Shown in pieces: positions 1 to 8,613 of a DNA stretch of 64,000 bases (its first letter is position 1; every line of letters starts with the position of its first letter). The stretch covers positions 1 through 64,000 of the forward strand of contig SVMK01000001.1 in assembly GCA_015067465.1 (NCBI GenBank), given 5' to 3'. The notes under the pieces are model-generated. The model did no database searches. It worked only from the letters and a program-made list of their open reading frames with translations, and was not told where the DNA came from. The stretch is from Oscillospiraceae bacterium (GTDB lineage Bacteria; Bacillota; Clostridia; Oscillospirales; Oscillospiraceae). Both the position numbers and the translations under genes were made by a program.

Positions 1-1
1 G

Positions 2-1183
2 GCGGGACTGCAGCAGGCAAAGAGCATGAATCCTGTGATGGTGCTCGACGAGATCGATAAACTCGGCAGCGATTATCGCGGCGATCCGTCCGCGGCCCTG
101 CTCGAAGCGCTCGACAGCGAGCAAAACGGCAGCTTCCGTGACCACTTCCTTGAAATTCCGATCGACCTTGGCGATGTGTTCTTTATCACCACGGCCAACA
201 CAACCGATACCATTCCGAGAGCGCTGCTTGACCGCATGGAAGTGATTGAGCTTGGCAGCTACACCGATGAGGAAAAACTGCAGATTGCCAAGCGCCATCT
301 TCTGCCGAAGCAGCGGAAAAAGCACGGTCTGACCGCGGCGAAGCTCAAAGTCAGCGACGATGCCGTCCGTGAGATCGTGGCGGACTACACCCGCGAATCC
401 GGCGTTCGCGTGCTCGAGCGCGAAATTGCGGCGCTTTGCCGCAAAACCGCGCGCGCCGTTGCGGCGGGCGAGAAGAAATCCGTTTCCGTCCGCGCGGGAC
501 AGCTTGAGCAGTATCTGGGCGTTGCAAAATACCGCGAAACACGTCTTTATCCCAAAGATGAGGTCGGTCTGGTGCGCGGTTTGGCCTGGACCAGCGTGGG
601 CGGTGAAGTGCTCGACGTTGAAGCCACGGTGATGGACGGCACGGGCAAGCTGGAGCTTACGGGCAATCTGGGCGATGTGATGAAAGAATCTGCCCATGCC
701 GCCGTCAGCTACATCCGCACGCGCTGTGCCGCGCTCGGCATTGACGCGGAGTTTTATAAAACCAAGGACATTCATGTCCACTTCCCCGAGGGGGCCGTAC
801 CCAAGGACGGACCCAGCGCAGGTATCACCATCTGCATCGCGGTGATCTCCGCGCTGACGTCGCTGCCGGTGCGCCGCGACCTTGCCATGACCGGCGAGAT
901 CAGCCTGCGCGGCCGTATTATGCCGATCGGCGGACTGAAGGAGAAAACCATGGCGGCCTACCGCGCGGGAATCCGCACGGTGATTATCCCGAAGGAAAAC
1001 GAGAAGGATCTTGCAGACATTGATCCCACCGTGCGCGCAGCGCTGAACTTTGTGTCTGCCGACCATGTGGACAGAATACTGGATATTGCGCTGGTGCGCG
1101 CAGGCGCAGCCGAAGAGCTTGCTGCCGGCATCATCCCGGCGGCTGAAGCGCGAGAGCACGCGCAGCACGGGATTCGCCAGTGA
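2..1183 (+). CDS. lon: ATP-dependent Lon protease, C-terminal part (5' end outside window)
   Basis: This is the last 393 residues of a Lon (La) serine protease, the AAA+ enzyme that degrades misfolded and regulatory proteins in the cytoplasm. The reading frame is open from base 2, so the N-terminal substrate-binding domain and Walker A lie upstream of the window. The fragment begins just before Walker B (VMVLDEIDK). It then shows the AAA lid and the S16 protease domain, with the catalytic Ser in KDGPSAG (fragment residue 272) and the catalytic Lys in LKEKTMAA (residue 315). The Ser-Lys spacing of 43 residues is that of E. coli Lon. engB follows 16 nt downstream, a lon-engB order common in Firmicutes. 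Confidence 0.97.
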   Translation, partial: AGLQQAKSMNPVMVLDEIDKLGSDYRGDPSAALLEALDSEQNGSFRDHFLEIPIDLGDVFFITTANTTDTIPRALLDRMEVIELGSYTDEEKLQIAKRHLLPKQRKKHGLTAAKLKVSDDAVREIVADYTRESGVRVLEREIAALCRKTARAVAAGEKKSVSVRAGQLEQYLGVAKYRETRLYPKDEVGLVRGLAWTSVGGEVLDVEATVMDGTGKLELTGNLGDVMKESAHAAVSYIRTRCAALGIDAEFYKTKDIHVHFPEGAVPKDGPSAGITICIAVISALTSLPVRRDLAMTGEISLRGRIMPIGGLKEKTMAAYRAGIRTVIIPKENEKDLADIDPTVRAALNFVSADHVDRILDIALVRAGAAEELAAGIIPAAEAREHAQHGIRQ

Positions 1184-1199
1184 GCCGGAGAGAATCGCC

Positions 1200-1781
1200 A
1201 TGAATACTCAAAACGTTGAATTTATCAAGTCCGCGGTGTCAACTGCGGCGTTTATCCGTGACGGCAGACCCACCATTGTGTTTTCCGGCAAGAGCAATGT
1301 CGGAAAAAGCTCCGTGATCAACCGTCTGCTCAACCGCAAAAACTTTGCCCGCGTTGGCGAACAGCCCGGCAAAACCGTTCACATCAATTATTTCCTCATT
1401 GACAAAACGGCGTATTTTGTTGATCTACCCGGTTACGGCTACGCCAAAGTTGCCAAGAGCGAACGTGCGCGCTGGGGCGCGCTGATGGAGGAGTTTTTTG
1501 CGGAGGAAGGCCTGATCACGCTTGGCGTGATGATTGTTGACGCGCGCCACAAGCCCACGGCGGACGACGTGACGATGGCGGAATGGTTCAAAGCCAGCGG
1601 CTGCCCTACGGTGATCGTGGCAAACAAGCTCGACAAACTGAAAAAAAGCGAGATTGAGCCGAATATGGCGCTGATCCGCGAAACGCTCGGCATGGATGAG
1701 CGCTATCCGCTGATTCCGTTTTCTGCCGAAAAGGGAACGGGACGCGAGCTTTTGCTCGGCGAAATATTGAAATATTGCTGA
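1200..1781 (+). CDS. engB: Ribosome biogenesis GTP-binding protein EngB (YsxC/YihA)
   Basis: A 193-residue TRAFAC-class GTPase needed for late assembly of the 50S subunit. Visible G motifs are G1 GKSNVGKSS, G3 DLPGYGYA, G4 NKLDK and G5 FSAEKG; length is normal for the family. The frame is open upstream into lon, but the ATG at 1200 is preceded by GGAG and gives the usual N-terminus, so it is chosen. It lies 16 nt after lon and is probably co-transcribed with it. A strong terminator follows the stop codon. Confidence 0.96.
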   Translation: MNTQNVEFIKSAVSTAAFIRDGRPTIVFSGKSNVGKSSVINRLLNRKNFARVGEQPGKTVHINYFLIDKTAYFVDLPGYGYAKVAKSERARWGALMEEFFAEEGLITLGVMIVDARHKPTADDVTMAEWFKASGCPTVIVANKLDKLKKSEIEPNMALIRETLGMDERYPLIPFSAEKGTGRELLLGEILKYC

Positions 1782-1788
1782 ACCGAAG

Positions 1789-1825
1789 AAAAACCGGCTT
1801 GTGCCATGTGCATGAGCCGGTTTTT
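1789..1825 (+). terminator. Intrinsic terminator after lon-engB
   Basis: Stem AAACCGGCT pairs with AGCCGGTTT around a loop of about 14 nt and runs into TTTTT. It separates lon-engB from the scpA promoter. Confidence 0.8.
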
Positions 1826-1885
1826 GCCGTGCGTTTGGGTTTGCGCGGCGGTGTGCGGTTTCGGGTGATTACGGCGGTGCTGTTC

Positions 1886-1914
1886 TTGCAATTTGCAGGA
1901 AACGCTGTTATAAT
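1886..1914 (+). promoter_or_regulatory. SigA-type promoter for scpAB
   Basis: TTGCAA (-35), 17-nt spacer, perfect TATAAT (-10), ending 42 nt before the scpA ATG. Confidence 0.75.
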
Positions 1915-1956
1915 CTGAAAAAGATATTTTGATGATGAGTCAGGGCTTGTTTGCTT

Positions 1957-2763
1957 ATGGAACTGGAACCCACATACCATCTTGAGGGCATCATCCATTC
2001 CAAAGAGGAAATGGAGGACTTTGAAGGTCCGCTGAATGTAATTTTGATGCTCCTGAGCAAAAACAAAATAGAAATCCGCGACATACAGATCTCTGTGATT
2101 CTTGAGCAGTATCTCGCCTATCTCGACGAGATGAAGGCCATGGACCTGGAGATTGCCAGCGAATTTGTGCAGATGGCGTCGCATTTGCTGTATATCAAAA
2201 CGCGAACCCTGCTTGCAAGCGACGAGGAAGCCGTGGACGAACTGCAGCTGCTGATCAGTTCGCTTGAGCAGATCAAAGCGCGCGATGCTTATACCGCGGT
2301 GAAGGAAGTTTGCCCGGCGCTGCTGCGTGCTTCCGAGCAGGGCATGCTGTTTCACGCCAAGCAGCCGGAGCAGCTGCCAATGATGCGGGAATACCGCTAT
2401 CAGCATGAGCCGTGGGAACTGCTGCAGTCGATGGCGGATGTGCTGCGCCGCAGCCGCACCGCGCTCGATGAGCAAAGCGAGCAGCAAAGCGTGCGGCGCC
2501 GCATCGTGCCGAAGCGAATCGTTTACAACGTGCGCGAGAAATCCCGCGAAATTCTGCGCCGCCTGTGCGCCTGCGGACAGCTGACGCTGCGCGATTTTTA
2601 CGCGGCGAGCCGCAGCCGCAGCGAAGTGGTGGCAACTTTTGTGTCCGTGCTGGAACTTTGCAGCCTTGGACATATCCGCCTTACAAAAGCGGGCGATGAG
2701 CTGCAGGTGCGCTATGTAGGCGAAGAGAATATAGAAAAAATCATCGAGAGCATCGGTGAATAA
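1957..2763 (+). CDS. scpA: Segregation and condensation protein A
   Basis: A 268-residue ScpA kleisin that bridges SMC heads and ScpB in the bacterial condensin and acts on the nucleoid during chromosome segregation. The N-terminal part has the hallmark FEGPLNVILMLL, and the C-terminal winged helix ends near residue 268. Start: the frame also allows a TTG six bases earlier, but the ATG at 1957 gives the expected MELEP N-terminus. scpB follows after 15 nt, so the pair forms one unit from the promoter at 1886-1914. Confidence 0.95.
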   Translation: MELEPTYHLEGIIHSKEEMEDFEGPLNVILMLLSKNKIEIRDIQISVILEQYLAYLDEMKAMDLEIASEFVQMASHLLYIKTRTLLASDEEAVDELQLLISSLEQIKARDAYTAVKEVCPALLRASEQGMLFHAKQPEQLPMMREYRYQHEPWELLQSMADVLRRSRTALDEQSEQQSVRRRIVPKRIVYNVREKSREILRRLCACGQLTLRDFYAASRSRSEVVATFVSVLELCSLGHIRLTKAGDELQVRYVGEENIEKIIESIGE

Positions 2764-2778
2764 ATAAGGATAGTACTT

Positions 2779-3390
2779 ATGGGAAATAATGAGATTGCCG
2801 CAGCTGTGGAAGCAATACTGTTTGCCTCCGGCGAGCCCGTTCCGGCCGATCGCATTGCCATTGTCCTCGGTGTGGAGCTGAGCGATGTGCTGGCGGCGGC
2901 GGAAAACCTGAAAGAAGATTACATTGCACGCGAGAGCGGCATCCGGTTGCTGCGCATGGAAGATAAGCTGCAGCTTTGCTCCGCGCCGCTCTATTCCCAG
3001 ACGATCACGATGGCGCTGGAGCAGCGCAAGCCGCCGCGCCTTTCTCCCGCTGCGCTGGAGGTGCTTGCCATTGTGGCCTATTTCCAGCCGGTTACAAGGG
3101 CGTACATCGATCAGGTTCGCGGGGTGGACAGCTCCTACACTGTCGGCGTTTTGACCGAGCGCGGTTTGATTGAGCCGTGCGGCAGACTGGATGTGCCCGG
3201 ACGTCCCACGCTTTACGGCACAAGCGAAGTGTTTCTGCGAACGATGAATATTTCGTCGCTGGACCAACTGCCTGCCCTGCCTGACGTCGCCACGGATGAG
3301 GGCGTGATTGCGCTGCAGAATAAGATCGAGCAGCTGCAGTCCGGCGTTTTGGAAGGTCAGATCAGCCTTTCCGATACGGAGCAGGGCTGA
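2779..3390 (+). CDS. scpB: Segregation and condensation protein B
   Basis: A 203-residue ScpB of two winged-helix domains (about residues 5-80 and 85-165) that dimerises and binds ScpA in the SMC complex. Recognisable family segments are VEAILFASGEPV at the N-terminus and ALEVLAIVAYFQPVTRAYI followed by VDSSY in the second domain. AAGGA lies upstream of the ATG. It is coupled to scpA in the same operon and probably continues into the DUF2953 gene. Confidence 0.96.
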   Translation: MGNNEIAAAVEAILFASGEPVPADRIAIVLGVELSDVLAAAENLKEDYIARESGIRLLRMEDKLQLCSAPLYSQTITMALEQRKPPRLSPAALEVLAIVAYFQPVTRAYIDQVRGVDSSYTVGVLTERGLIEPCGRLDVPGRPTLYGTSEVFLRTMNISSLDQLPALPDVATDEGVIALQNKIEQLQSGVLEGQISLSDTEQG

Positions 3391-3429
3391 GAATATACGA
3401 AGCGCATCTGAAGAAAGGGGAGTGGGTGC

Positions 3430-4053
3430 TTGCTTGGCTGGATCATTGCAATTGTGATTGTGCTGCTGGTGCTGATTCTCCCGGTTGGCGTGAGCGCAGC
3501 GTATGATGACAACGGATTTTTGCTTCACCTGAAGCTCGGTGTGCTGAAAATCCGATTGCTTCCACGGCGGGAAAAAAGCAGGCCGAAACGCAAACGCCGC
3601 GCCAAAGAACCTGCGCAGCCGAAGGAAAAACAAAAGAAGGAAAAACAGCGGCTGCGGCTTCGCGATATCCGCGAGCTGCTGCGGATCGTACTGCGTGCGC
3701 TTCACCGTTTGCGCGTGCATCTGAGCGTGGATGTTCTGCGCCTTTATATCACGGTTGCCGGAGACGATCCTTACGACACGGTTCGGCTCTATGGCGCGGT
3801 GAACGCAGGACTTGGCATTATGCTTGCGGAACTGCACAAGGTGCTGAAAATCCGCGACGAAGATGTTGCTGCGGACCTTGATCTGGAAGCGCAGCAGCTT
3901 CAAATTACAGCGAAAATTACTGCAACGCTGCAGATTTGGGAAATACTATTGATTGGCGTCTGCACCGCAGCGGCGCTGCTTGCGTGGCACATCCGCCGCA
4001 AAAAGCAGGATAAAGCCGCGCGCGAGTGCACGAGCGGAAAGGAACAAGAATGA
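3430..4053 (+). CDS. DUF2953 membrane protein
   Basis: A 207-residue protein of the DUF2953 family found beside scpAB and gerW in spore-forming Firmicutes; molecular function unknown. There is a transmembrane helix at residues 3-24, then a very basic and charged linker (about 45-80, rich in K/R/E), a conserved core, and a second hydrophobic helix near 170-187. The TTG start at 3430 is supported by AAGGGGAG about 10 nt upstream. The stop codon overlaps the gerW start as ATGA, implying translational coupling to a sporulation gene and a probable role in sporulation or the envelope (inference). Confidence 0.8.
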   Translation: MLGWIIAIVIVLLVLILPVGVSAAYDDNGFLLHLKLGVLKIRLLPRREKSRPKRKRRAKEPAQPKEKQKKEKQRLRLRDIRELLRIVLRALHRLRVHLSVDVLRLYITVAGDDPYDTVRLYGAVNAGLGIMLAELHKVLKIRDEDVAADLDLEAQQLQITAKITATLQIWEILLIGVCTAAALLAWHIRRKKQDKAARECTSGKEQE

Positions 4054-4430
4054 TGGAGAACAACAATATCGGAAATCTGATGGATATTACAATGAGCAAA
4101 ATGCGTGAGATGGTGGATGTGGACACGGTTGTCGGCTCTCCCATCACCACGCCGGACGGCATCACGGTGATCCCCGTCAGCCGCGTCAGCTACGCTTTTG
4201 CTTCCGGCGGCAGCGATTTCCACGCAAAGGAAAAGCCCGGCTTCGGCGGCGGAAACGGCGCCGGCGTGAAGATCGAGCCGATCGGTTTTCTTGTGGTGAA
4301 AGACGGCAATGTTCGCATGATGAGCATCACGCCGCCCGCTGTGAACACTGTGGACCGCATCATTGAGAAAGCACCTGAACTGATTGATACCTTTGAGGAA
4401 TTCCTCAGCAAGCAGAAAAAGGATAAGTAA
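4050..4430 (+). CDS. gerW: GerW (YtfJ) family sporulation protein
   Basis: A 126-residue GerW/YtfJ-type protein. In Bacillus the homologue is a spore protein needed for normal germination. The N-terminal segment reads MREMVDVDTVVGSPI, followed by TPDGITVIPVSRVSYAFASG and a glycine-rich central loop, the family signature. The frame is open to an upstream ATG at 4026, but the ATG at 4050 overlaps the DUF2953 stop (ATGA) and has GGAAAGGA upstream, so it is chosen. Confidence 0.9.
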   Translation: MMENNNIGNLMDITMSKMREMVDVDTVVGSPITTPDGITVIPVSRVSYAFASGGSDFHAKEKPGFGGGNGAGVKIEPIGFLVVKDGNVRMMSITPPAVNTVDRIIEKAPELIDTFEEFLSKQKKDK

Positions 4431-4460
4431 GGCATAATTGCAGCCGCATCGGCCAATAAT

Positions 4461-4500
4461 AAGCACTACCCAAACGATCATCAGGGTGGTGCTTTATTTT
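4461..4500 (+). promoter_or_regulatory. Hairpin sequestering the dacF ribosome-binding site / possible attenuator
   Basis: AAGCACTACCC (4461-4471) pairs with GGGTGGTGCTT (4484-4494), 11 bp with one G-U, loop 12 nt, followed by TATTTT. The 3' arm contains the only Shine-Dalgarno for dacF (AGGGTGG), whose TTG start lies at 4499. It could act as a weak intrinsic terminator after gerW, a translational switch, or both. Confidence 0.5.
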
Positions 4501-5626
4501 GAAACGAACGACTACAATTTTGCTGACGCTGCTGGTGCTTATGCTCGGCGTGGTTCCGGCCTCGGCTTACGAATACAGCGCGGAAGCGATGATTTTGTAT
4601 GAGCCGCGCAGCGGCACTGTGCTGTATGAAAAGAATGCGGACGCACGCTTGCCGATTGCGAGCACGACAAAAATCATGACGGCGCTGGTTGTGCTGGAAA
4701 ACTGTGCGCCGGATGAACCGGTGAACGTAACGGCGGCGCACGCCGCGGTGGAAGGATCTTCCATGTATCTGCGTCCCGGCGGGGAATACAGCGTGGACGA
4801 TTTGCTGTATGGGCTGATGCTTGCATCAGGCAACGATGCGGCGCTGGCACTGGCTGAGCACACTGCAGGCAGCGTGGAAGCGTTTGCGGCGCTGATGAAT
4901 GAAAAATGTGCATCTCTCGGTCTGGAAAACACGCATTTCGACAATCCCCACGGGCTTGACAGCGAAACGCACTATTCTTCCGCCCGCGATATGGCGTGCA
5001 TCACTGCCTGCGCGATGGAGCGCGAGGACTTCTGCCGCTATTTCGCAACGGAGCGAAAATGTGTTCGCGGAATAACTTATGTAAACCACAATAAGCTGCT
5101 GCGCAGCTGCGATGGCTGTCTGGGCGGAAAAACCGGCTACACGCGCAGCGCGGGGCGCAGCTTGGTGTCGTGCGTGGAGCAGGACGGGATGCGCCTGATT
5201 TGCGTAACGCTGCGCGACCCGTGCGACTGGGACGACCATCAGCACTGCTACGATGCGGCTTTTGCCGATTACTATTATGTACCGATGCCGGAAGAGCGCT
5301 GGCGCAGCATTGCGGTGCTGTCCGGCGCGGACGAACAGGTTGCGCTGCGCTGCAGCGCCGGCGGCCTTGTTGTGCCGAAAGATGCGGTTGTTACGCTGGA
5401 TGTGCGGCTGCCGCGGTTTGTGTTTGCGCCGGTGTCGGCCGGAGCGGAGCTCGGCAGCGTAACGGTGGCGGTTGACGGCGAAACGGTGTATACAGCGCCG
5501 GTTTACAGCGAGCGCACTGTGGTGCTTAACGAAGGAGAATTGCTTTCGCCGTGGGAGCGGTTCGGCCGACGATGGAAAGCAATGTGCGCTGCGGGATTTG
5601 TGCAGAAAACGGTGTGGAGCGCATGA
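4499..5626 (+). CDS. dacF: D-alanyl-D-alanine carboxypeptidase, DacF-like
   Basis: A 375-residue low-molecular-weight penicillin-binding protein (peptidase S11) that trims the terminal D-Ala from peptidoglycan stem peptides outside the membrane. A signal peptide (residues 1-23, ending ASA) precedes the S11 catalytic motifs SxxK at 55-58 (STTK), SGN at 110-112 and KTG at 211-213. A C-terminal beta domain and an amphipathic tail follow. The TTG start gives MKRTTTILL, a good signal peptide. DacF homologues work in the spore cortex or forespore; neighbouring gerW supports that role. The spmA/spmB genes that often follow dacF are absent here. Confidence 0.93.
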   Translation: MKRTTTILLTLLVLMLGVVPASAYEYSAEAMILYEPRSGTVLYEKNADARLPIASTTKIMTALVVLENCAPDEPVNVTAAHAAVEGSSMYLRPGGEYSVDDLLYGLMLASGNDAALALAEHTAGSVEAFAALMNEKCASLGLENTHFDNPHGLDSETHYSSARDMACITACAMEREDFCRYFATERKCVRGITYVNHNKLLRSCDGCLGGKTGYTRSAGRSLVSCVEQDGMRLICVTLRDPCDWDDHQHCYDAAFADYYYVPMPEERWRSIAVLSGADEQVALRCSAGGLVVPKDAVVTLDVRLPRFVFAPVSAGAELGSVTVAVDGETVYTAPVYSERTVVLNEGELLSPWERFGRRWKAMCAAGFVQKTVWSA

Positions 5627-5664
5627 CGCTTCGCGCCGCCCAATCTTGAAAGGGAGATACCGCG

Positions 5665-6360
5665 ATGAAAGGACGCCTGCAAAAGATTATATCCGCAGCC
5701 GGTGCTGCATCGCGCCGCGCGGCGGAAGAGATGATTGCTGCGGGGCGTGTGCGCGTCAACGGTGCGGTGGCGGTTCCGGGGCAAAGCGCCGATACGGACA
5801 CGGATGTGATCAGCATCGACGGCGTGCCGCTGCGCCTCAGCGGCGTACATACCTACGTTATGCTGCATAAGCCGCGCGGCTTTGTGACAACGCTGCACGA
5901 CGAAAAGGGTCGGCGTACGGTTGCTGAGCTTGTGAGGATTGAGGGGCGGCGCTTGTATCCTGTCGGAAGGCTGGATATGTATTCGGAGGGGCTGCTTTTG
6001 ATGACCGATGACGGCGACTTTGCCAATGCCGTGATGCATCCGCGCGGGGAGGTTGAAAAGGTTTACCGCACGCATGTGCGCGGCGATGTGGCAGCGGCGC
6101 TTCCGATTTTGACGGCGGCGATGGAGATTGACGGCTACCGCATCCGCCCCGCGAAGGTGAACGTGCTGGGTGAAGAGCTTCTTGAAATCACCATCCATGA
6201 AGGCCGCAACCGGCAGGTGAGAAAAATGTGCGAGGCGGCAGGACTGAAAGTGGAGCGCCTTGTCCGCGTTGCGGAAGGCCCGCTGCGGCTTGGAAATCTG
6301 CCGCTGGGTAAATGGCGGCATCTGACGGAAAATGAAATCGAAATGCTGAAGCATTCGTAA
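5665..6360 (+). CDS. rluB: Pseudouridine synthase, RluB/RsuA family
   Basis: A 231-residue enzyme that isomerises uridine to pseudouridine in ribosomal RNA. An S4 RNA-binding domain (about residues 2-50, LQKIISAAGAASRRAAEEMI) precedes the catalytic domain with its conserved Asp104 in GRLDMYSEGL and the C-terminal EGRNRQVRKM motif. AAAGGGAG precedes the ATG. The family fit suggests RluB-type 23S modification, but the exact target cannot be read from sequence. It probably shares a transcript with dacF, 38 nt upstream. Confidence 0.93.
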   Translation: MKGRLQKIISAAGAASRRAAEEMIAAGRVRVNGAVAVPGQSADTDTDVISIDGVPLRLSGVHTYVMLHKPRGFVTTLHDEKGRRTVAELVRIEGRRLYPVGRLDMYSEGLLLMTDDGDFANAVMHPRGEVEKVYRTHVRGDVAAALPILTAAMEIDGYRIRPAKVNVLGEELLEITIHEGRNRQVRKMCEAAGLKVERLVRVAEGPLRLGNLPLGKWRHLTENEIEMLKHS

Positions 6361-6368
6361 TATTGCCG

Positions 6369-6400
6369 AAAACAGCGCGGATTTCCGCGCTGTTTTTCTT
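6369..6400 (+). terminator. Intrinsic terminator after rluB
   Basis: Stem AACAGCGCGG / CCGCGCTGTT with a 4-nt loop, followed by a T-run. Confidence 0.85.
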
Positions 6401-6426
6401 AAAATGAAATTTTTGTAAGAATGAAC

Positions 6427-6455
6427 TTGCATTTTTGGCGCAGTGCAGATACAAT
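6427..6455 (+). promoter_or_regulatory. SigA-type promoter for the RpiR regulator
   Basis: TTGCAT, 17-nt spacer, TACAAT, about 65 nt upstream of the regulator start. Confidence 0.65.
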
Positions 6456-6520
6456 GATGTTTGCGCTGCGTGCCACGTGACATGCGGGCGATACCGATTC
6501 AGCGAGAGGTTTGTTTGATT

Positions 6521-7381
6521 ATGGAACGGGATATTCTTGCGCTGCTGTCCAGAGGTGAGGGATTCTCCAAGGGGCAAAGGCGAATTGCGGCTTTTATACT
6601 TGAAAACTATGAGAAAGCGGCCTTTATGACCGCCGGCAAGCTCGGCCAGACAGTTGGCGTGAGCGAATCCACCGTTGTGCGTTTTGCGAGCGAACTCGGC
6701 TATGACGGGTATCCCGGTATGCGCAAGGCTTTGCAGGAGATGATCCGCTCGCGCCTCACAAGCGTGCAGCGCATTGAGGTTGCGCGCGAAACGATGGACG
6801 AGAACAATGTGCTGGAGTCCGTTTTGATGACGGATATGGAAAAGCTGCAGATTACGCTCAATGAGTGTGACCGCGAAAGCTTCAACACGGCTGTGGATTT
6901 GATCCTCAATGCCGGACATATCTACATTGTCGGCATGCGATCCTCCACATGTCTGGCGAACTTTCTCGGCTTTTATCTCAACCTTCTGCTGGAAAATGTG
7001 CACATCATTCAGGACACCGCTGTGAGCGAGGTTTATGAGCAGATTATCCGCATTCGAGAGGGCGACGTTTTTATCGGCATCAGCTATCCGCGCTATTCCA
7101 GCCGCACGGTGCGCGCCATGAAATTTGCAAAGAGCAGCGGCGCGAAGGTGATTGGCATCACGGACGGGAATTCTTCGCCCTTTGCCGAAATTGCCGATAC
7201 GCTGCTTTATGCGAAAAGCGATATGGTTTCCTTTCTGGATTCGCTTGTTGCGCCGCTGAGCCTGATCAACGCACTGATCGTTTCCGTCGGCATCCGCAGC
7301 AAGGAGAATATTTCCGATACGTTCAAGCGCCTGGAAACTATCTGGGCCGATTATGATGTCTATGAGCACGCGGAGGGTTGA
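6521..7381 (+). CDS. MurR/RpiR family transcriptional regulator
   Basis: A 286-residue regulator with an N-terminal RpiR helix-turn-helix (about residues 1-75; GQTVGVSESTVVRFASELGY is the recognition region) and a C-terminal SIS sugar-phosphate-binding domain (about 120-260; IYIVGMRSS, FIGISYPRYSSRTVRA). Such regulators sense phosphosugars or amino-sugar phosphates. The frame is open upstream to 6461, but the ATG at 6521 has AGCGAGAGG upstream and the usual MERDIL start. The gene has its own promoter. The coding end overlaps the next gene by up to 29 nt, so they are co-transcribed. The target sugar is not evident. Confidence 0.9.
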   Translation: MERDILALLSRGEGFSKGQRRIAAFILENYEKAAFMTAGKLGQTVGVSESTVVRFASELGYDGYPGMRKALQEMIRSRLTSVQRIEVARETMDENNVLESVLMTDMEKLQITLNECDRESFNTAVDLILNAGHIYIVGMRSSTCLANFLGFYLNLLLENVHIIQDTAVSEVYEQIIRIREGDVFIGISYPRYSSRTVRAMKFAKSSGAKVIGITDGNSSPFAEIADTLLYAKSDMVSFLDSLVAPLSLINALIVSVGIRSKENISDTFKRLETIWADYDVYEHAEG

Positions 7382-8594
7382 TGCGGTCGTTGTCGGCGGC
7401 GGCGCGGCGGGGCTGATGGCGGCGATTACGGCGGCGGAGCGCGGCAGAAGCGTTCTGCTGGTGGAGCATGAAAAATTTGTCGGGAAAAAGCTGAGAATCA
7501 CGGGCAAGGGACGCTGCAATGTTTTCAATATGTGCGATGTGAAAACCTTTCTGCGCAATGTGCCCGGCAATCCGAAATTTCTCTACGGTGCGCTCAACCG
7601 ATTCACGCCCGAGGACACCGCGGCTTTTTTTGAAGAGAGCGGAGTGCCACTCAAAACCGAGCGGGGCAATCGTGTGTTTCCGGTTTCGGACAATGCCCAC
7701 GATGTTGCAAATGCGCTGGAAAAGCGGCTTCGCCGCGCAGGCGCGAAGATTGCAATCGAAAACGCGGAGGAGATCCTTGTGCGGGACGGTGCGGTTGCCG
7801 GCGTGCGTACGGATGCGGGCGTGATCGAATGCGAAAGCATTCTGATTGCAACGGGCGGCATTTCTTATCCGCTGACCGGTTCCACGGGCGACGGAATCCG
7901 ATTTGCCCGCGATTTGGGCCACACAATCACGCCGCTGCGCCCTTCGCTTGTGCCGCTGGAGTCCGACGCGGACTACTGTGCGCAGATGCAGGGGTTTTCG
8001 CTGAAAAACGTGACGCTCACCGCATACGACGGCAGCGGAAAAGAAATTTTCAGCGAACTGGGTGAGATGATGTTTACCCATTTCGGCGTTACCGGGCCGC
8101 TGGTGCTTTCGGCCAGCGCGCATATGCGCGATTTTGAAACGCAGCAGTACCGCCTGGAAATTGACCTGAAGCCGGGGCTCGACGAAAAGAAACTGGATGC
8201 GCGCCTGCTGCGCGACTTTGAGAAATATAAAAACCGCGATTTTGCAAATGCGCTGTGCGACCTTGCGGGACGAACGATGATCCCGGTGCTCGTAAAGCTC
8301 TCCGGCATACCGGAGGATACCAAAGTGAATTCCGTCACGCGCGAGCAGCGCATGGAATTGCTGCACCTGTTGAAGGCGTTTCCGGTGCCGGTTCGCGGTC
8401 CGCGTCCCGTTGCGGAAGCGATTGTGACCTCCGGCGGTGTGGATGTGCGCGAGGTGGACCCGCGCAGTATGATGAGCAAGCTGGTTTCCGGTCTGTTTTT
8501 TGCAGGAGAAGTTCTGGATGTGGACGCTTACACGGGCGGCTTCAATCTGCAGATCGCGTGGTCTACGGGGCGGCTGGCAGGAAGCAATCTCTGA
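7353..8594 (+). CDS. NAD(P)/FAD-dependent oxidoreductase, HI0933/YhiN family
   Basis: A 413-residue flavoprotein of the HI0933-like family. The N-terminal Rossmann FAD-binding motif is VVVGGGAAGLMAA (about residues 12-24), followed by the family signature KKLRITGKGRCNVFN. The C-terminal motif GLFFAGEVLDVDAYTGGFNLQIAWSTG closes the FAD site. Physiological substrate is unknown across the family. The start is uncertain: ATG codons at 7353, 7356 and 7362 are all in frame, none with a clear Shine-Dalgarno, and translation probably couples to the overlapping RpiR gene. Confidence 0.9.
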   Translation: MMSMSTRRVDAVVVGGGAAGLMAAITAAERGRSVLLVEHEKFVGKKLRITGKGRCNVFNMCDVKTFLRNVPGNPKFLYGALNRFTPEDTAAFFEESGVPLKTERGNRVFPVSDNAHDVANALEKRLRRAGAKIAIENAEEILVRDGAVAGVRTDAGVIECESILIATGGISYPLTGSTGDGIRFARDLGHTITPLRPSLVPLESDADYCAQMQGFSLKNVTLTAYDGSGKEIFSELGEMMFTHFGVTGPLVLSASAHMRDFETQQYRLEIDLKPGLDEKKLDARLLRDFEKYKNRDFANALCDLAGRTMIPVLVKLSGIPEDTKVNSVTREQRMELLHLLKAFPVPVRGPRPVAEAIVTSGGVDVREVDPRSMMSKLVSGLFFAGEVLDVDAYTGGFNLQIAWSTGRLAGSNL

Positions 8595-8613
8595 TAAAAC
8601 TGGAGTTGAACGA

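Noticed and set aside
1606-3903. 765-codon open frame on the minus strand across engB, scpA, scpB and DUF2953
   Set aside because: It runs antisense to four well-identified genes, has no start signal, and its translation is low-complexity (Gln/His/Arg/Ala-rich). GC-biased third positions leave antisense frames open.
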